Part shown: positions 31,141 to 44,300 of the stretch, piece by piece | Numbering within the stretch: the stretch's first letter is position 1 | Layout of the letters: every line of letters starts with the position of its first letter | Origin: Chloranthus sessilifolius | Lineage: Eukaryota; Streptophyta; Magnoliopsida; Chloranthales; Chloranthaceae | Length of the DNA: 64,000 bases | Direction: 5' to 3' | NCBI GenBank assembly: GCA_021018995.1 | Contig: CM037586.1 | Location: forward strand, 149,028,060 to 149,092,059 | Made by a program: the position numbers and the translations under genes | The notes under the pieces: model-generated | Database searches by the model: none | What the model saw: only the letters and a program-made list of their open reading frames with translations | Told to the model about the DNA's origin: nothing

Positions 31141-33895
31141 ATGACGGAGGTGGAGATTTCTCTTCTTTGTCACTATGATGGCTTTCTTGTAAGCGATGAT
31201 AGCTTGTATGAAGGTGGCCGGCGGAGGGTTATTAATATTTCCACTGATATTTCTTATAAACAATTCATTAGGCGAATGTCTGCTGTAAGTTTTGCGAGGG
31301 CAAATGAAATAGTTTTCATAAAGTTCAATATGAAGATAGTGAATACCCATGTGGTTATCGATATTTTGGACTCTAATAATTTGGCCACCCTATTTACGTT
31401 TTATAAATCCGAGATGGACGTCATAAAAGTATTCATCATTAAGGAACCGTCATCCTTCCAAGTCGAAACTGAATAAGTAGATCTTGGCGAGACTGATTTT
31501 GTGAGTAACCATTCATTTCAGTCATGTAAGTTTGAGGAGGATGAAACTATATACGATACCGTCCCGTTAGGTGATGACAACGATATTACGGCGAACATGA
31601 CTGCCAGGAAAGTAACTTTTGATTTAAACGATAATCCGATTAAATCATATGATGACCCACTAAAATATATGTATGGGTCACAACAATGTAGTCAATGGTT
31701 AGACTACACTTTAGAAAGGGTGGTGGATACCGATGATTACAGTCATATATTTTTCGGTGGATGGACAACTTGGTTGACTCACGAATTATGCTCTACCATG
31801 TCATTGATGGGGATTACCAGAGAAGCTCAACCCCATGTCCATACACATGAGCACCCCTTCGGTGAAGGGCCTAGTCAATCACGCTAGAACCCCTTCGGTG
31901 AAAGATCTAGTCAATCACATCAGAACCCCTTGGGTGAAGGATCTAGTCAACCACCTGAGAACACCGCTAGTGAATGGCGTAATCATTCTCAACCCACTAA
32001 TAAAGATACCTTAGAAGAAGATTATGAAAGCGAACTGGATGAGTTTATAAAAGAGGATCCGAAAATTTTTGTGAGAGACATTGATAATCCCCTAGTAGAC
32101 GGAGATCACGAAGTGTCAGAAACATCGGGTGACTCCTCTAATGAAGAGGTGGAAACTGAATATTGAAATTAAATGTTTAAAGTTAGAGAGATCTTCAGAG
32201 ACAAATAAACATTTCAAAGAGCATTGAAAGAGCACGCGGTGGAGAAAAACTTCCAAATTCGGCATTTGAAAACCACTAGTTATCGAGTAACAGCTGGATG
32301 CTATGAACTCGATTGTTCGTGGCGAATACATGCGTCTAAATTTACTGGGCTCGACTCTTTCCAAATCAAGACATTCAATAGTACTCACACATGGAGGCCG
32401 CTAAGATCAGACTGCACGATCACCGTAATGCAACATTCTCCTTCGTAGCCAACTATGTACGGGAGAAACTTATGAAGGGATTCGACTACACACTGGCGTC
32501 GATAATGTTTGAGATTGTAAAAGCTTATAATGTGTAAATCTCATATGCAAAGGCTTGGAGGGAGAAAAAACTTGCCCTTAATGATATTAGAGGCAGTTAG
32601 GAAAGATAATGTGTGTATCTACCGACCTACGTGAAGGAGATAGAGATGGTAGATCCTAATGTACAAACATCCTTTCAACTTACGCTTGACGGTAAGTTTC
32701 AAAGATTTTTTTAGAGTTTTGGCCCGTGCATCGGAAGCTATCGCAATACACTTCGTCGCATATTGCTTGTAGATGGCACACACCTACTAGGATGTTTCGA
32801 AGGGATCCTATTTATCGCCTCAGCGCAAGACGGTAATGGCTATATATTATCGTTAGCATTTGTCGTCGTCGAATTAGAAGAAGAATATACGTAGATGTGG
32901 TTTCTTGAACGGATAGGTGCGTTCGTGATCGATGGGTTTATCAAAGATTTCATTTTTATCATGGATAGGTCGAGGGGGGGTTTAATAAAAGCGGTGAAAC
33001 ATATCTTCCCTAACGTATACCACAACTATTGCATGCAGCATGACACAAAATTTGACATACAAGTATCCCAAGAACAATGTGAAGGGTCTATGGTGGAGCG
33101 CTGCGCGTGCATATTCAGTAGAGAGATTTGATTATTTTATGAATAAAATGAAGAAAGATCCTGTTGATCCTCGGGCCGTAGAGTATATTTTAAAAATAGA
33201 CCCGAAGCATTGGGCATGCGCATATATGAAAGGCAGTACGATTCCCTGACTACGAATAATGTTGAAAGCTTGAACAGCGTACTAAAGATAGCTCGAGAGA
33301 GACCAATTATCGACTTAATCAAAGCTACTAGAGAGAAAGTCGCCGATCATTTTCAAAAGCGCTGACAGATATCTGAGAAATGGACCACCCTCCTCTGCTC
33401 GAAAGCAGACGAGCACATAAGAAGGTGTTATAATGAGCCAGTAGAAAGAGAGCTCAACCATACAGGCGCGATCAATTCCAAGTCAACTCCCGAAATTTCA
33501 TTCATCACGTCGACTTGGAATACAAGACGTGTACTTGCCGCCGTTGGTACATTCATGGCTTGCCTTGCTCCCATGTCGTAACAATCATCAATCGGAGAAG
33601 TTACGATTACCATAAATTCTGTGAGAAATAATTTTTCATCGCTTGCTTTAGACAAACATATAACGAACAATGGCTTCCCACCATCGATAAAAGCCAATGG
33701 GAGTTCCAAACAGAGTAACTCCCTGAAAATATGAAGTAAGACCACCCTATAATTGTCGAAAGCAAGTTAGTCATCCGAGGAAGAGAAGGATACGGTCTAA
33801 GGGTGAGGTTAGGGCCCTACAGTGTGGTAGGTGCAGTGAGTATGGTCACAATCGCAGGAGTTGCACAGCAGTGGGACCAATGGGTTGATAGTGTA
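31141..33895 (+). pseudogene. MULE-A MURA-type transposase
   Basis: From ATG at 31141 the first block (MTEVEISLLCHYDGFLVSDD) is the N-terminal domain common in plant MULE transposases, ending at a TAA near 31474. Next comes an acidic linker with repeats of PFGEGPSQ, then the MuDR DNA-binding domain (ALKEHAVEKNFQIRHLKTTS, GCYELDCSWRIHASKF) near 32225-32400. The catalytic DDE region has VDGTHLLGCFEGILFIAS near 32765 (first D) and FIMDRSRGG near 32955 (second D), followed by PNVYHNYCMQH. The end has a SWIM finger (CTCRRWYIHGLPCSHV near 33525) and a C-terminal zinc knuckle CGRCSEYGHNRRSC. Several stops (31474, 31885, 32164, 32890) and a frameshift in a G run near 32977 inactivate it, although both visible catalytic aspartates remain. 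Confidence 0.9.
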
Positions 33896-34034
33896 TATTT
33901 TTAATAGTGATAGATGGAATGTAAATGAGACAATGTGTATATTTGCTCAGAAGCTTAGAATTCTGATATTTTATTTCGTAATAGTTGTAATTTTAGAGTG
34001 TATACTTGCCCAGAAATATGGATCATAGAATGTA

Positions 34035-34312
34035 CAGATGCATCGTTGGCGACTCTATATAGAGTAGTTGACGATTGGCCAGACAGTCGATGACGATTCT
34101 GTGTAAAGTCGCCATCGACTTTATATAGAGTTGCCATCGACTGTCTATAAAGTCGATATGAATTCATTGTACAGTCGCTATCGACTATTTATATAGTCGA
34201 TGGGAACTCTATTTAAAGTCGATAGCAACTCTATCAAAAGTCGTTATTGACTATTTATATAGTCGATAAATAGTCGATGGCGACTCTACATAGAGTCGAT
34301 AAAGACTGCTAC
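34035..34312. repeat. 22-bp palindrome array a2 (between convergent genes)
   Basis: About twelve units between the 3' ends of MURA and the ULP gene; more CpG-decayed than a1 (TCGCCATCGA, TCGATGGGAA variants), the 22-bp register is mostly kept. Confidence 0.88.
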
Positions 34313-35349
34313 TTCTGTAATATAACCACTGCTACTTAAAAATATTTCATTTATATTAAAAATATTTCATTTATATTTTAAAATGTTTCATTTATAATAT
34401 AAACACTGCTATTTTTGCGCCTCCTCCTTTGAGTCGTCCTGCTCTAATTTCCCTCCTCCATCACTTGTGTATTTAGTCAGTGTATGGTCAATTTCTGTCC
34501 TGATCCTATCCATATTTGATTGCGCGAAGTCAAATTTCTTTCTTGACATGAAGTACTCTACATACTTCAGCACAAACACCCCACAATCACTCGAATTAGT
34601 CTGTTGGGAAAGGCCTTTGTACCGGCAGTCACTAGATGACCAAAAATAGGTCTTCACGTTCAGTGCAGTGGAGTCTCCGTACGAATATAAAATAGCGGGA
34701 AGGTATTGGGTCTATTTCGAAATAGAGGAATATCAGATATGCTAAGCTAACAATGATAAAAGATATGCTAAGCAAAATATCTTACCAGTGTTTGTAATTG
34801 GTTCAGATATCTTTTCTTAGATGGCCTATTAAAAATAGGATCGACGACCAATATCGACCGTTCGACTACCTTCACGATCGCAAGTGCCCAGTGTAATGGT
34901 TGTTGTGAATGAATTGGGATAAATATCTATAAAAAAGTAATATAATCTCAAAGGGTATGATAGAAAAAATTATAAAGATGCTCGAAGCATACTATGCTGC
35001 GTTCGTGAGCCCACAGATTTCGAAACTGATTAAAGAAAAAATGTTGCAGCAGCTTCTTGCCTTGGTTCTCCTTGAGTTTATGGGCAGCCCACCGTTCAAC
35101 TTGAATCTCGAACGATTCTTCGTACAATTTTTCAGTGAGAAGGAACTTGTTGAAATCGTTCAGTTCACTGCCCATGTAGGTCAGAGCGGTAGGGCATATA
35201 AGGAAGCATTTATCCTTTCGATCAGGATGAATATTGTCATCAATTACTTTTAAGTGTCTCAGGTAGGCGCCCATAATTTGAAACCAATGCAGTTACAGTT
35301 AAATAAGCAACATTCAAAAGAGTTGTCTCTTGTCCTTCAATGTATAAAG

Positions 35350-35635
35350 TGGATGACTCGAAATAAAGTCAGTATCGACTCTACAATGAATTAATATCGA
35401 TTCTACATACAGTCATTATTGATTATATAAATAATCAGTGTCGACTCTACAATAAATCGATATCGATTCTATATACAATCATTACCGACTACATAACTAA
35501 GCATTATCGACTCTACAATGAATCGATATCGATTCTACATAGTCGTTACCTACTATATAAATAATTGTCATCGACTCTACAATGAATCGATATCGATTTG
35601 TTATAGAGTCGATAACGACTCTATTTTGAGTCATC
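35350..35635. repeat. 22-bp palindrome array a3 (ULP intron)
   Basis: About twelve units with ATCGATATCGATTCTA-like sequence, between exons at about 35770-35660 and 35274. Confidence 0.88.
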
Positions 35636-36344
35636 GACGTCTTTATATTGTCTATTTGGTGCCTACAGTAGGGTTATTTTACTTATAAAATTATCCAAGT
35701 ACCGCGTGCCCACCAAACATTTGAAAGATTGTACCACCAGTGTATAATTACCGACAGTGCTTACGTAGTATTTGCATAAATAAAAGCCAACGTAACTAAT
35801 TTTCGTAAAGTGAAAGATTCAGGCTTCTTCCTGGGAAGAATTACTTACTCGTCCTCAGACTCAAGCTTGTTCCACATGTCTAGCATATATTTCTGCTCCG
35901 CTGTCAATTCAGCAGTAGCATCATCAGCCATAAGTCCAGGATCAGCAGTAGCATCAGCCACCGGTCCAGGGTCAGTCGTAGGTCCTTCAATGGCCTTCTC
36001 CGTTACAGACTTTTTCACCATCGCTCCCCTTCGCTGTGTCTTAGGTTTGACGGTAGTTGATTTTACGGGTTTCCCTTGCCTAGGTCTTAAGCGAGGGTCA
36101 ATTTATTGATGAGGCAATTGGGAAGAGGTTTACTCTTCACCAGCTGGACTCTTATTGAGTTGAGACTTAGGCTGCTTGTCAGCAGCTGCCGTCACCTCAT
36201 CCATGGGAGGATCCTCATGCATTGGAGCTGATGATTCCTTATCGAAGGTTCTGTCACACACCTTCGATATCAGCTCCGAAATAGCGACATCCTGAACATC
36301 GAAATAATGGTACAATATAAGAAACAATTTTTGGTCCCTATTTT

Positions 36345-36540
36345 AAAAAGTCGATATCGATTGTAAATATAATCATTATCGACTTTATACACAGTCGATA
36401 ACAATTGTAAACATAATTGTTATCGACTCTATATACAATTAATATCGATTGTAAAGATAATCGTTATCGACTCTATATACAGTCGATAACGATTGTATAC
36501 AAAGTCGATATCGATTGTAATTACAATCGTTATCGATTTA
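36345..36540. repeat. 22-bp palindrome array a4 (ULP intron)
   Basis: About nine units within an intron bounded by GTATGTG at the donor and TTCAG at the acceptor (minus strand). Confidence 0.9.
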
Positions 36541-37202
36541 TGTTAGCTATCCAGAACATATAAAAACTACGTATTAACACATACCTTAGGTCTCGCCTCT
36601 AATAAATTTTCAAGAAGTTCTTTTAGATTTTCCTGGCCCTTTCTAACCAACATATTATAGTGAATCATCTTCTGCAACTCCGCATCCCTTGAATGGAGCC
36701 GCTCATTCAAGGAGTTGCATAGTTTCTCTACGGAGGCACAACGTGTCGCGAGGACCACATTCTCTCTCTCCAAATGGCTCACTCTTTGGGTGAGCTTCAA
36801 GTTCTCCAGTGCCAAACCGTCGATCATCCTCAATAACGACTCATTGGAGGTCAGTGCAGCTGGGCACTCCTTCGTAGCCCCCCTAGTTCTCGGCCGCTCT
36901 ACATCTACGTAGACGAGGCCCTCTTTCGAGGAAAATTCTTTGTCCAACGTCGATTGGACGTTACATTCTTCCTCGTCAATATTCTCGATCGGAATATAAT
37001 TTCTCTTTTTCGGCAGCAACTCTTCCACAGCTTTCTTGACCGGTTCATGAACCTCTTTCGTCTTCCCCCAACGACCGTTCGTCCTCGTAGATATTTTTTT
37101 AAAACGGGTATCTCTAATTCAAAGCTAATAGGCACGAGGGGAGCGCAAATCTTTTAAAAGAAAAGGAAACATAGCAAATAATAGACTAAATTGATAATAT
37201 AT

Positions 37203-37392
37203 TTCATCTACAAAGTATCGACTATTTAATAAGTCGTTATCGATTCTGTAATGAATCGTTATCGACTATTTAATTAAGTCATTATCGATTCGGTAATGAA
37301 TCATTATCGATTCTGTAATGAATCACTATCGATTATTTAATAAGCCGTTATCGATTTTGTAATGAATCGATATCAATTCTAGAATGAATTGG
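37203..37392. repeat. 22-bp palindrome array a5 (ULP intron)
   Basis: About eight to nine units, many with the variant centre TTAT or TTAA, between exon 1 and exon 2. Confidence 0.87.
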
Positions 37393-38361
37393 TAAGTCAT
37401 TTTTTTCAATCGGCATCGGATCTCTCTACTCCTTAACTTTATAAATTTAAATTATTTAATTGACATCATACCTTGTTGTTCAACATCTGTCCGCGAGTGT
37501 AACCTTTAATCCTTGATTGCGCCTTGTCCAACTATTTCACCAATCGTGAGAATGAGTCCTTAAGGCCTGTCTGGGAAGGCGAGATATCTGGCAGCATCTC
37601 ATAAGTCTACCATTGAAGTACACATATGCATCCATATGTGTTGTACGTCTTAAGGAATTTATCTATCTTGGCTATCCATCTCGGCAGTCTTTCTATTCGC
37701 TGCGCCCTTCATTATGTACTCCATCAAGTCATGGTATACGTGGAGACCCCACGGAGTTTGGTTAAAGTTTTCGACATCATCGATGAGATCGATGTGGTCT
37801 TCCGCCAGTTGATGGTGGGACCCGGGAAAAAGAAATATATACAACACATATAGAAGGGACAACTTTATAAAGTCGTCATCACTTTTCACTCTCCAAATTA
37901 CATTATCTATATGAGACCGAAGAATTTTTCCATGAGGCATTCCACGAAAATATTTGTATCGAATGGTTTGTTCTTCCGATAATTTAACGAGTAAACTTTT
38001 CGGGACCAACTACGGCAAGGCCCAATATCAATGCAATGTCCAACTTATGAAGATAGACATCAGTCTTCCCAATTCGAAAGTAGTTTTTTCAATCCAAAAA
38101 GTCAACATCGCATCGACCACATCTCTAAGAAATCACACACCCTTAGGCATTTGAAATATTTCACCGAAAATTAAAGCTTTCAACAACTCCTTTCGAGTTG
38201 GGTTAGCGGTATCGTAGATATTCGAAATGGCAATGGAGGAACACTTGGTAATAGGTCGGTGTGCAACCATCTTGACAACTTGTTAAAATGAACTGTAATA
38301 AAAAAGGAAAGACTGAATCCCATACTACACGGATTATTAAATGTTAAATGAACTGTAATAT

Positions 38362-38575
38362 ATAAAATTGATATTAATTGCATATACAATCGATATCGAT
38401 TGTATATATAGTCGCTATCGACTATACATACAATCGATATCAATCGAATATATAATCGATAATGACTAAAAATACAATCGATATCGACTCTATATGTAAT
38501 CGATATCGACTCTATATGTAATCAATAACAACTATAAATACAATCGATATCGATTGTTTATAGAGTAATCTTAAA
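38362..38575. repeat. 22-bp palindrome array a6 (upstream of the ULP gene)
   Basis: About ten units between the ULP start codon and the right TIR; the mirror position of a1. Confidence 0.9.
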
Positions 38576-38839
38576 GAATTATGACAAAATGTACACCGAC
38601 GAAAGAAGAAGAAAAAACTCTACAGCAATGGAAGAAAATTTTATTTCTAACTTACAGATTTGGTATCTTGAAGATTGAAGAAAGGAACGCAAGCGACAAC
38701 GAAGCGACACCGTCTCTCCACGGACTTCGAACGAGAAAGTAAAAAGTAAAAAAAGGTAAACAGTGAAGAGTTGAAATTCAAGGACGGCTATTTATTACAC
38801 TGGGGGTAATTTCGACATTTCCTAAAGGCGGGCGACGGC

Positions 38840-38932
38840 TCGATGCGCAGCGGGTTGGTTTGGGTAAAGGTGAAACTATAGAGCCTTTGACGTAAAAGGT
38901 GTATCTGATAGGGTCAATCAGGTAAATTTCCC
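38840..38932 (-). repeat. MULE-A right TIR
   Basis: Reverse complement of the left TIR; ends GGTAAATTTCCC before the TTTAAAAAA TSD. Confidence 0.88.
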
Positions 38933-38941
38933 TTTAAAAAA

Positions 38942-39652
38942 ATACCTATGAAACAGCATTTATGCTATCTTATTTGAAGGCCATAATATAAAGATCGATA
39001 GTGCCAAAGTTTGACACCAAAAAAGGTGATATCGCCTCTTTAAAAAAAAATTGCTTAATTGAAGAATCGATATCGCCTCATTAAACAGTCGATATTGATT
39101 GTTTATTGGGTCATGTCGGCTCTTTATTAGAGATAGAAACGCTCTAGCCGCCGGACCAAAATGCACGCAAAGCGTTGGAATTTGTGGGCTTTTGAGAAAG
39201 GACGCACGATAGTGGTTGTCAATCCGCCAGTCAATCCTGCAACGTATTGGAATCTGGAACGGTTTATGCACGTGTCAGCTTAGCGAGACACGTGGATTTT
39301 GTGTGTGTGTGGGGGGGGGGGGGAGTTTATGCACCTCTTTTGGAAGTTGGAACCTTTGGCACAACAATATTTATTTTTTAAAATCACGACTTCTCTATAT
39401 ACCATGTACCGGAATTTTTTTATACATTTGATGGTGTAATTTTAAAAAAAAAAACAAGAAAAAAATCAGTTGTTTAAAGAATCTATATTGACTGATTAAA
39501 TAGTCGATATCGACTCGTTAAAAAGTCGGGCCTGACTCTTTACACAATCGGTATCACCTGCTTACACAGTCGATATTGATTGTTTAAAAATAAAATATAT
39601 ATTTGTATACAAAAAAGGTAGAAATCAGCCTTTCACATATGCTATAGTACGG
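38942..39652. other. MULE-C interior between the two inserted MULEs
   Basis: It contains the second subunit of the MULE-C left arm (38950-39060), short palindrome arrays at 39063-39118 and 39478-39588 in the same 22-bp register, a GT/G run at 39301-39324, and 39120-39480 that I cannot assign. No coding signal. Confidence 0.65.
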
Positions 39653-39661
39653 AAGATTGAA
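39653..39661. repeat. MULE-B target-site duplication, left
   Basis: AAGATTGAA, repeated exactly at 50110-50118. Confidence 0.92.
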
Positions 39662-39755
39662 GGGAAATTTACCTGATTGACCCTGTCAGATACACCTTTT
39701 ACGTCAGAGATCCTATATTTTCACCTTTATCCAAACCAACCAGCTCGAAGCCGAG
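39662..39755 (+). repeat. MULE-B left TIR
   Basis: Begins GGGAAATTTACCTGATTG; matches MULE-A TIRs and the inverted right end. Confidence 0.88.
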
Positions 39756-40094
39756 TCGATCCTAAGGAGAACAAAAAGTCCAACTTACCCCATTCTCTGA
39801 CTTTCTTTAACCCACGAATGTATCCCCTTCTTCCTCATTTTAATCTGCTAGAGTTAGTAAGAAGTTAGAGGTGGTGAAGGTGACGACGTCTTCTGCCTCA
39901 GATCTGCTACTTGGAAGAAGAAAACAGAGGCTTGAGAGAAGAAGCTCCTGCATTTTGCCACTGAGAGTTGAAGATCCTGTAATTTGCTATTCTGACGCAA
40001 AGTATGTTAAGATCTAGTGTAAACCCCATCAAAAGTTTCTTAGAAATACAATGGTGAAGTATAAGAAATATAATTTTATTTTTAGAAATTAATT

Positions 40095-40200
40095 TTACTG
40101 GGTAAATATATCGAAACAGTCAATAAAGACTTTATACAGAATCGTTATCAACTGTTTAAATGGCCGATAACGATTGTTTATACAATCGATAATGATTTTG
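40095..40200. repeat. 22-bp palindrome array b1 (upstream of MURA)
   Basis: About four decayed units in the position of a1, which is more than twice as long. Confidence 0.8.
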
Positions 40201-40272
40201 TATCAGTTGTTTTGCTAATAATTTGTCATTCCTCTTTTTTGTCATCCGTCTTATGACCCCTTCCTTCTCCTT

Positions 40273-43047
40273 CTTAAACAGGCGATATCTTGTGTGAAAA
40301 TTTCTCTTCTCACTTTGATGGCCATATTGTAAATGATGATGGTTTGTATGAAGGTGGCCGACGGAGGGCTATTACAATTTCGACGAGTATTTCTTATGAA
40401 CGATTAATAAGGCGAATTTCTGTTGTCAGTTTTGCAAGGGCAGATGAAATAATTTTCATAAAATTCTCTATGAAGATAGTGAATACCCCTTTGCTTGTTG
40501 ACATTTTAGATTCGAATGATTTGGCCTCCTTGTTTTCATTTTATAAATCCGGGTTGGACATTATAAAGGTATTCATCATTAAAGAACCGTCATCCTTCTG
40601 AGTCGAAGCTGAACAAGTACCTCTTGGTGGAACTGATTTTGTGAGTAACCATTCTTTCCAGCCATGTAAGTTTGAGGAGGAAAGACCTACATATGATACC
40701 GTTCAGTTAGGCGCTGACGGTGATTTTGCGACAAGCATATCGACCATGAAAGCAACTATTGATTTAAACGATATTCCGGTTGAATCATATGATGACCCAC
40801 TACAAAATATGCATGGGTCACAACATTGTAGTCAAGAGTTAGACTACACGTCTTTAAGAGTGAGAGATGAAGATGATTTTCGTCATCTCTTCCCCGGCGG
40901 ATTCACAACTTGGCTGACTCACAAATTATGTTCTACTATGTCATCAATGAAGATTACCGAAGGAGCTCTACCCCATGTCCATACACATGAGCACCCCTTC
41001 GGTGAAGGGCCTAGTCAACTATGTCAGAACCCGTTCGGTGAAGGGCCCAGTCAACCATGTCATGACCCATTCCGTGAAAGGCCTAGTCAACCACATCAGA
41101 ACCCCTTCGATGAAGAAGGATCTAGTCAACCACCTCAAAACATTACTAGTGAAGAGAACATCGAAGATTATGATGACGAACCGGATGGGTTTATAAAAGA
41201 GGGTCCAAAAATTTTTGTGAGAGGCATTGATAATCCTTTACTAGATGGAGCTTACGAAGTGTCATAGACATCGGACAAGTCTTTCAATCAAGAGGTGGAA
41301 ATTGAATACCGAAATTGGGCGTTTGAAGTTGGAGAGACATTAGAGAGATCTTCAAAGACAAACAAATATTTCAAAAAGTATTGAAAGAGCATGCGGTGGA
41401 GAAAAACTTTCAAATTTGGCCTTTGAAAATTGCTAGTTATCAAGTGACAGTCGGATGCTACGAACTCAATTGTTCATGGCGAATACATGTGTCTAAATTG
41501 ACTGGGTTCGACACTTTCAAAATTAAGACATTCAATGGTACTCACACATGCGGGGCCGCTAAGATCGGACCGTACGGTTACCATAATATAATAATCTCCT
41601 TCGTAGCCAATTATGTATGGGAGAAACTTATGGAAGGATTCGACTACACACCGGTGTCGATAATGTTTGATATTACAAAAACTTATAATGTATAAATCTC
41701 ATATGCTAAGGCTTTGAGAGGAAAAAACTTGTCCTTAATGATATTATAGGCAGTTGGAAAGGATAATTTGTGAATCTACTGGCCTACGTGAAGATGGAGA
41801 GGGTAGATCTTAATGTACAAACATCCTTTCAACTTACGCTTGACGGTAAGTTTCAAAGATATTTTTGGAGTTTTGGCCCGAGCTTCGAAAGCTACCGCAA
41901 TACACTTCGTCGCACATTGCTGTAGATGGCACACACCTACGCGGACATTTTGAAGGGATCCTACTCATCGCCTCGGTGCTAGACGGTAATGGTCATATAT
42001 TACCATTAATATTTGCCATCATCGAGTTAGAAGAAGAGGATATATGGATGTGGTTTCTTAAACGGGTCGGTACGTTCGTGAACGGTGGGTTAGTGAAGAT
42101 TTTATTTTTATCACGGGTAGGTCGAAGGGTTTAATAAAGGCGATAAAATACGTTTTCCCTAACGCATACCACAACTACTGCATGCGACATATGACACAAA
42201 ATTTGGCACACAAGTATCTCAAGAACAATGTGAACTGTCTATAGTGATGTGTCGTGCGTGCATATTTAGTGGAGAGATTTGATTATTTTATTAACAAAAT
42301 AAAGAAAGATTCTGCTTATCCTCAGGCTGTAGAGTATATTTTAAAAATAGACCCGAAGCATTGGACACGCGCTTATATGAAAGGAAGGTAGTACGATTCC
42401 CTGATTACAAATAATGTTGAAAGCTTGAACAACGTACTAAAGATAGCTTGAGAGAGACCAATTATTGACTTAATCAGAACTACTAGAGAGAAAGTCGTCG
42501 ATCATTTTTAAAAGCGTCGACAGATATTTGAGCAATAGACCTTCCTCCTTTGCCCAAAAGCAGACAAGCACATGAAGAAGGTGTTGTAATGGGCCGGTAG
42601 AAAGAGAGCTCAACCATATGAGCACGATCAATTCCAAGTCAATTCCGAAAATTTCATTCATCACGTCGATTTGGAATACAAGATGTGTACTTGCCGTCGT
42701 TGGCACATACATGGCTTGCCTTGCTCACATATCGTGGCTGTCATCAATCGGAGAAATTACGATTACCATAACTTCTGTGATAAGTGATTTTTCACTGCTT
42801 GTTTTAGACAAACATACGAAGAACAATGGCTTCCCACCCTCGATAAAAGCCAATGAGAATTCCAAGCTGAGCAACTGCCTGAAAATATGAAAGTTATACC
42901 ATCCTATAATTATTGAAAGCAAGCTGGTCGGCCGAGAAAGAGAAGGATACGATCTAAGGGTGAGGTTAGGGCCCTACAGTGTAGCAGGTGCAATGAGTAT
43001 GATCCCAATCGCAAGAGTTGCACCGCAGTGGGACCAATGGGTTGATA
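40273..43047 (+). pseudogene. MULE-B MURA-type transposase
   Basis: Homologous along its length to the MULE-A transposase, but the ATG is replaced (the frame opens with GATATCTTGTGTG). The N-terminal domain reads FDGHIVNDDGLYEGGRRRAI; a four-unit PFGEGPSQ-type repeat lies near 40990-41130; the DNA-binding domain is at 41380-41600 (CYELNCSWRIHVSKL). The DDE region has VDGTHLRGHFEGILLIAS (first D kept), but the second aspartate has become glycine (FITGRSKG instead of FIMDRSRG near 42115). The SWIM finger (CTCRRWHIHGLPCSHI) is kept; the C-terminal knuckle is CSRCNEYDPNRKSC, with proline in place of histidine. Stops and shifts are frequent. Confidence 0.89.
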
Positions 43048-43371
43048 CAGTACGTACCTCCTTCACATAGTAAATCAACCTCTAATCCTAGCGTTCCATT
43101 AAAAGTTTCGTGTCTATGAGTTTGCTAACTTGCATTTTCAATTTAGGAGTTTTATAAGTTATATTTTTCTATCTGTTAATAAATGAGATTTTTTTCACGC
43201 ACAGGGGCTAGAGATAGATCACCATTCAGAAATAGTACAAGAAGCCGGCTATATCGTACATACTTCAACACAAACACCCCACAGTCCATTAGTTATAAAT
43301 TAGTAGAACTTTCAGCATCTTCTCATAACTTTCAGTACATAGAACTTTCAGCATTTTCTCATAACAGACAA

Positions 43372-43470
43372 TCGATATCGACTGTTAATATGGTCGATAT
43401 CGACTTTATAAGAAATCAATATCGATCAGACAAGAGTGATACCGATCAGATATAATCATTATCAACTATC
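43372..43470. repeat. 22-bp palindrome array b2 (between convergent genes)
   Basis: About four units, matching the position of a2. Confidence 0.82.
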
Positions 43471-44032
43471 CAGACAAATGGATATAGTTGTACCTACTTG
43501 AGATTACAAATTTTCAAAAGCAGTCGAATGTTACAATACTCATATATTTTTGTACAAAAATTAAAATTTTTATTTACAAATTTCCATGAATGTTCGGCTT
43601 ACAACTAAATACAATTATAACTTATGAAAAAAATTAGGGTGGCGCATCAGTAGTAGGTTCTACATCGGTATCTTGCTCGGCTTCTCCATCAACAATGAAT
43701 TTGGTAAGGGCCTGGCCAATTTCTGCCCTGATCTGACTCATATTGTCTTAAGTGAAGTCGAATTTCTTTTCCGTCATAAAGTACTCTAATTACTTCAACA
43801 CAACCACCCTAAAGTCCCACCCATTGCTCTGTCGGGGTACAGATTTGGTCCGGCAATCAGAACTTGACCAAGGATACTTCTCAGCACTCAATGCAGTGGA
43901 ATCTCCGTATAAATGTAAAAGTGCGGGAAGGTAATAGATCTATTTTGAAAAGTACAATGTCAGATAAGATAAGCAGCAAAGATAAGCAAACAATAAAATT
44001 TTTAGTATAACTTTTAGTATTTTCTCATAACA

Positions 44033-44300
44033 GACAGTCGATATCGACTTTATAAGCAGTCGAAATCTACTGTTAGTACTGTCGTTAACGACTGCCTATA
44101 GAATCATTAACAATTGCTTATACAATCGTTAACGACTACTGATACAGTCGATATCGATTATATAAGCAGCCGTTAACGATTGTATAATCAATCGTTAACA
44201 ACTGCTTATACAATCAGCATCAATTGTATCAGCAGTCATTAACGACTTAAGTAGTCGTTATCAATTGTCTGTACAGTCGATATTGACTGTCAATATGGGT
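44033..44300. repeat. 22-bp palindrome array b3 (ULP intron)
   Basis: About twelve units, many with centre TTAA; MULE-A has no array at the equivalent intron near 34690-34785, so this array was gained in B or lost in A. Confidence 0.88.

Larger units (their letters stand above)
34409..38275 (-). pseudogene. MULE-A ULP1-type (C48) protease gene with DUF1985 region
   Basis: This minus-strand gene has a multi-exon structure. Exon 1 (ATG at 38275) holds the DUF1985-like part: KTTFELGRLMSIF, KYFRGMPHGKIL, DDDFIKLSLLYVLYIFLFPG, then DVENFNQTPWGLHVYHDL. Donor CAAG|GTATGATG follows near 37472. Exon 2 (37147 to about 36586) has a long coiled coil (ESLLRMIDGLALENLKLTQR onward), with donor CTAAG|GTATGTG. 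The next exon starts after TTCAG at about 36290. The C-terminal peptidase part keeps the triad: PLHWALAIV (His), LVVDPIFN (Asp), and QQTNSSDCGVFVLKYVEYFM (Gln and Cys). Such genes are related to SUMO proteases (ULP/SENP) and are repeatedly captured by plant MULEs. At least one stop (PKGV then stop near 38137) lies in exon 1, so the copy is probably dead, though its active site is intact. Confidence 0.85.
30317..38932. mobile_element. MULE-A, Mutator-like element with transposase and ULP1-type protease
   Basis: TIRs at 30317-30410 and 38840-38932 (reverse complement) share AAATTTACCTGAT, CAGATACAC and TATAGTTTCACCTTTACCCA. The flanking TTTAAAAAA (30308-30316 and 38933-38941) is a perfect 9-bp TSD, diagnostic for Mutator. 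It carries a plus-strand MURA pseudogene and a convergent minus-strand ULP1 gene. This layout is known for plant MULEs that captured ULP-like genes (Kaonashi/KI-MULE type). Six arrays of 22-bp palindromes fill its non-coding parts. Confidence 0.92.
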
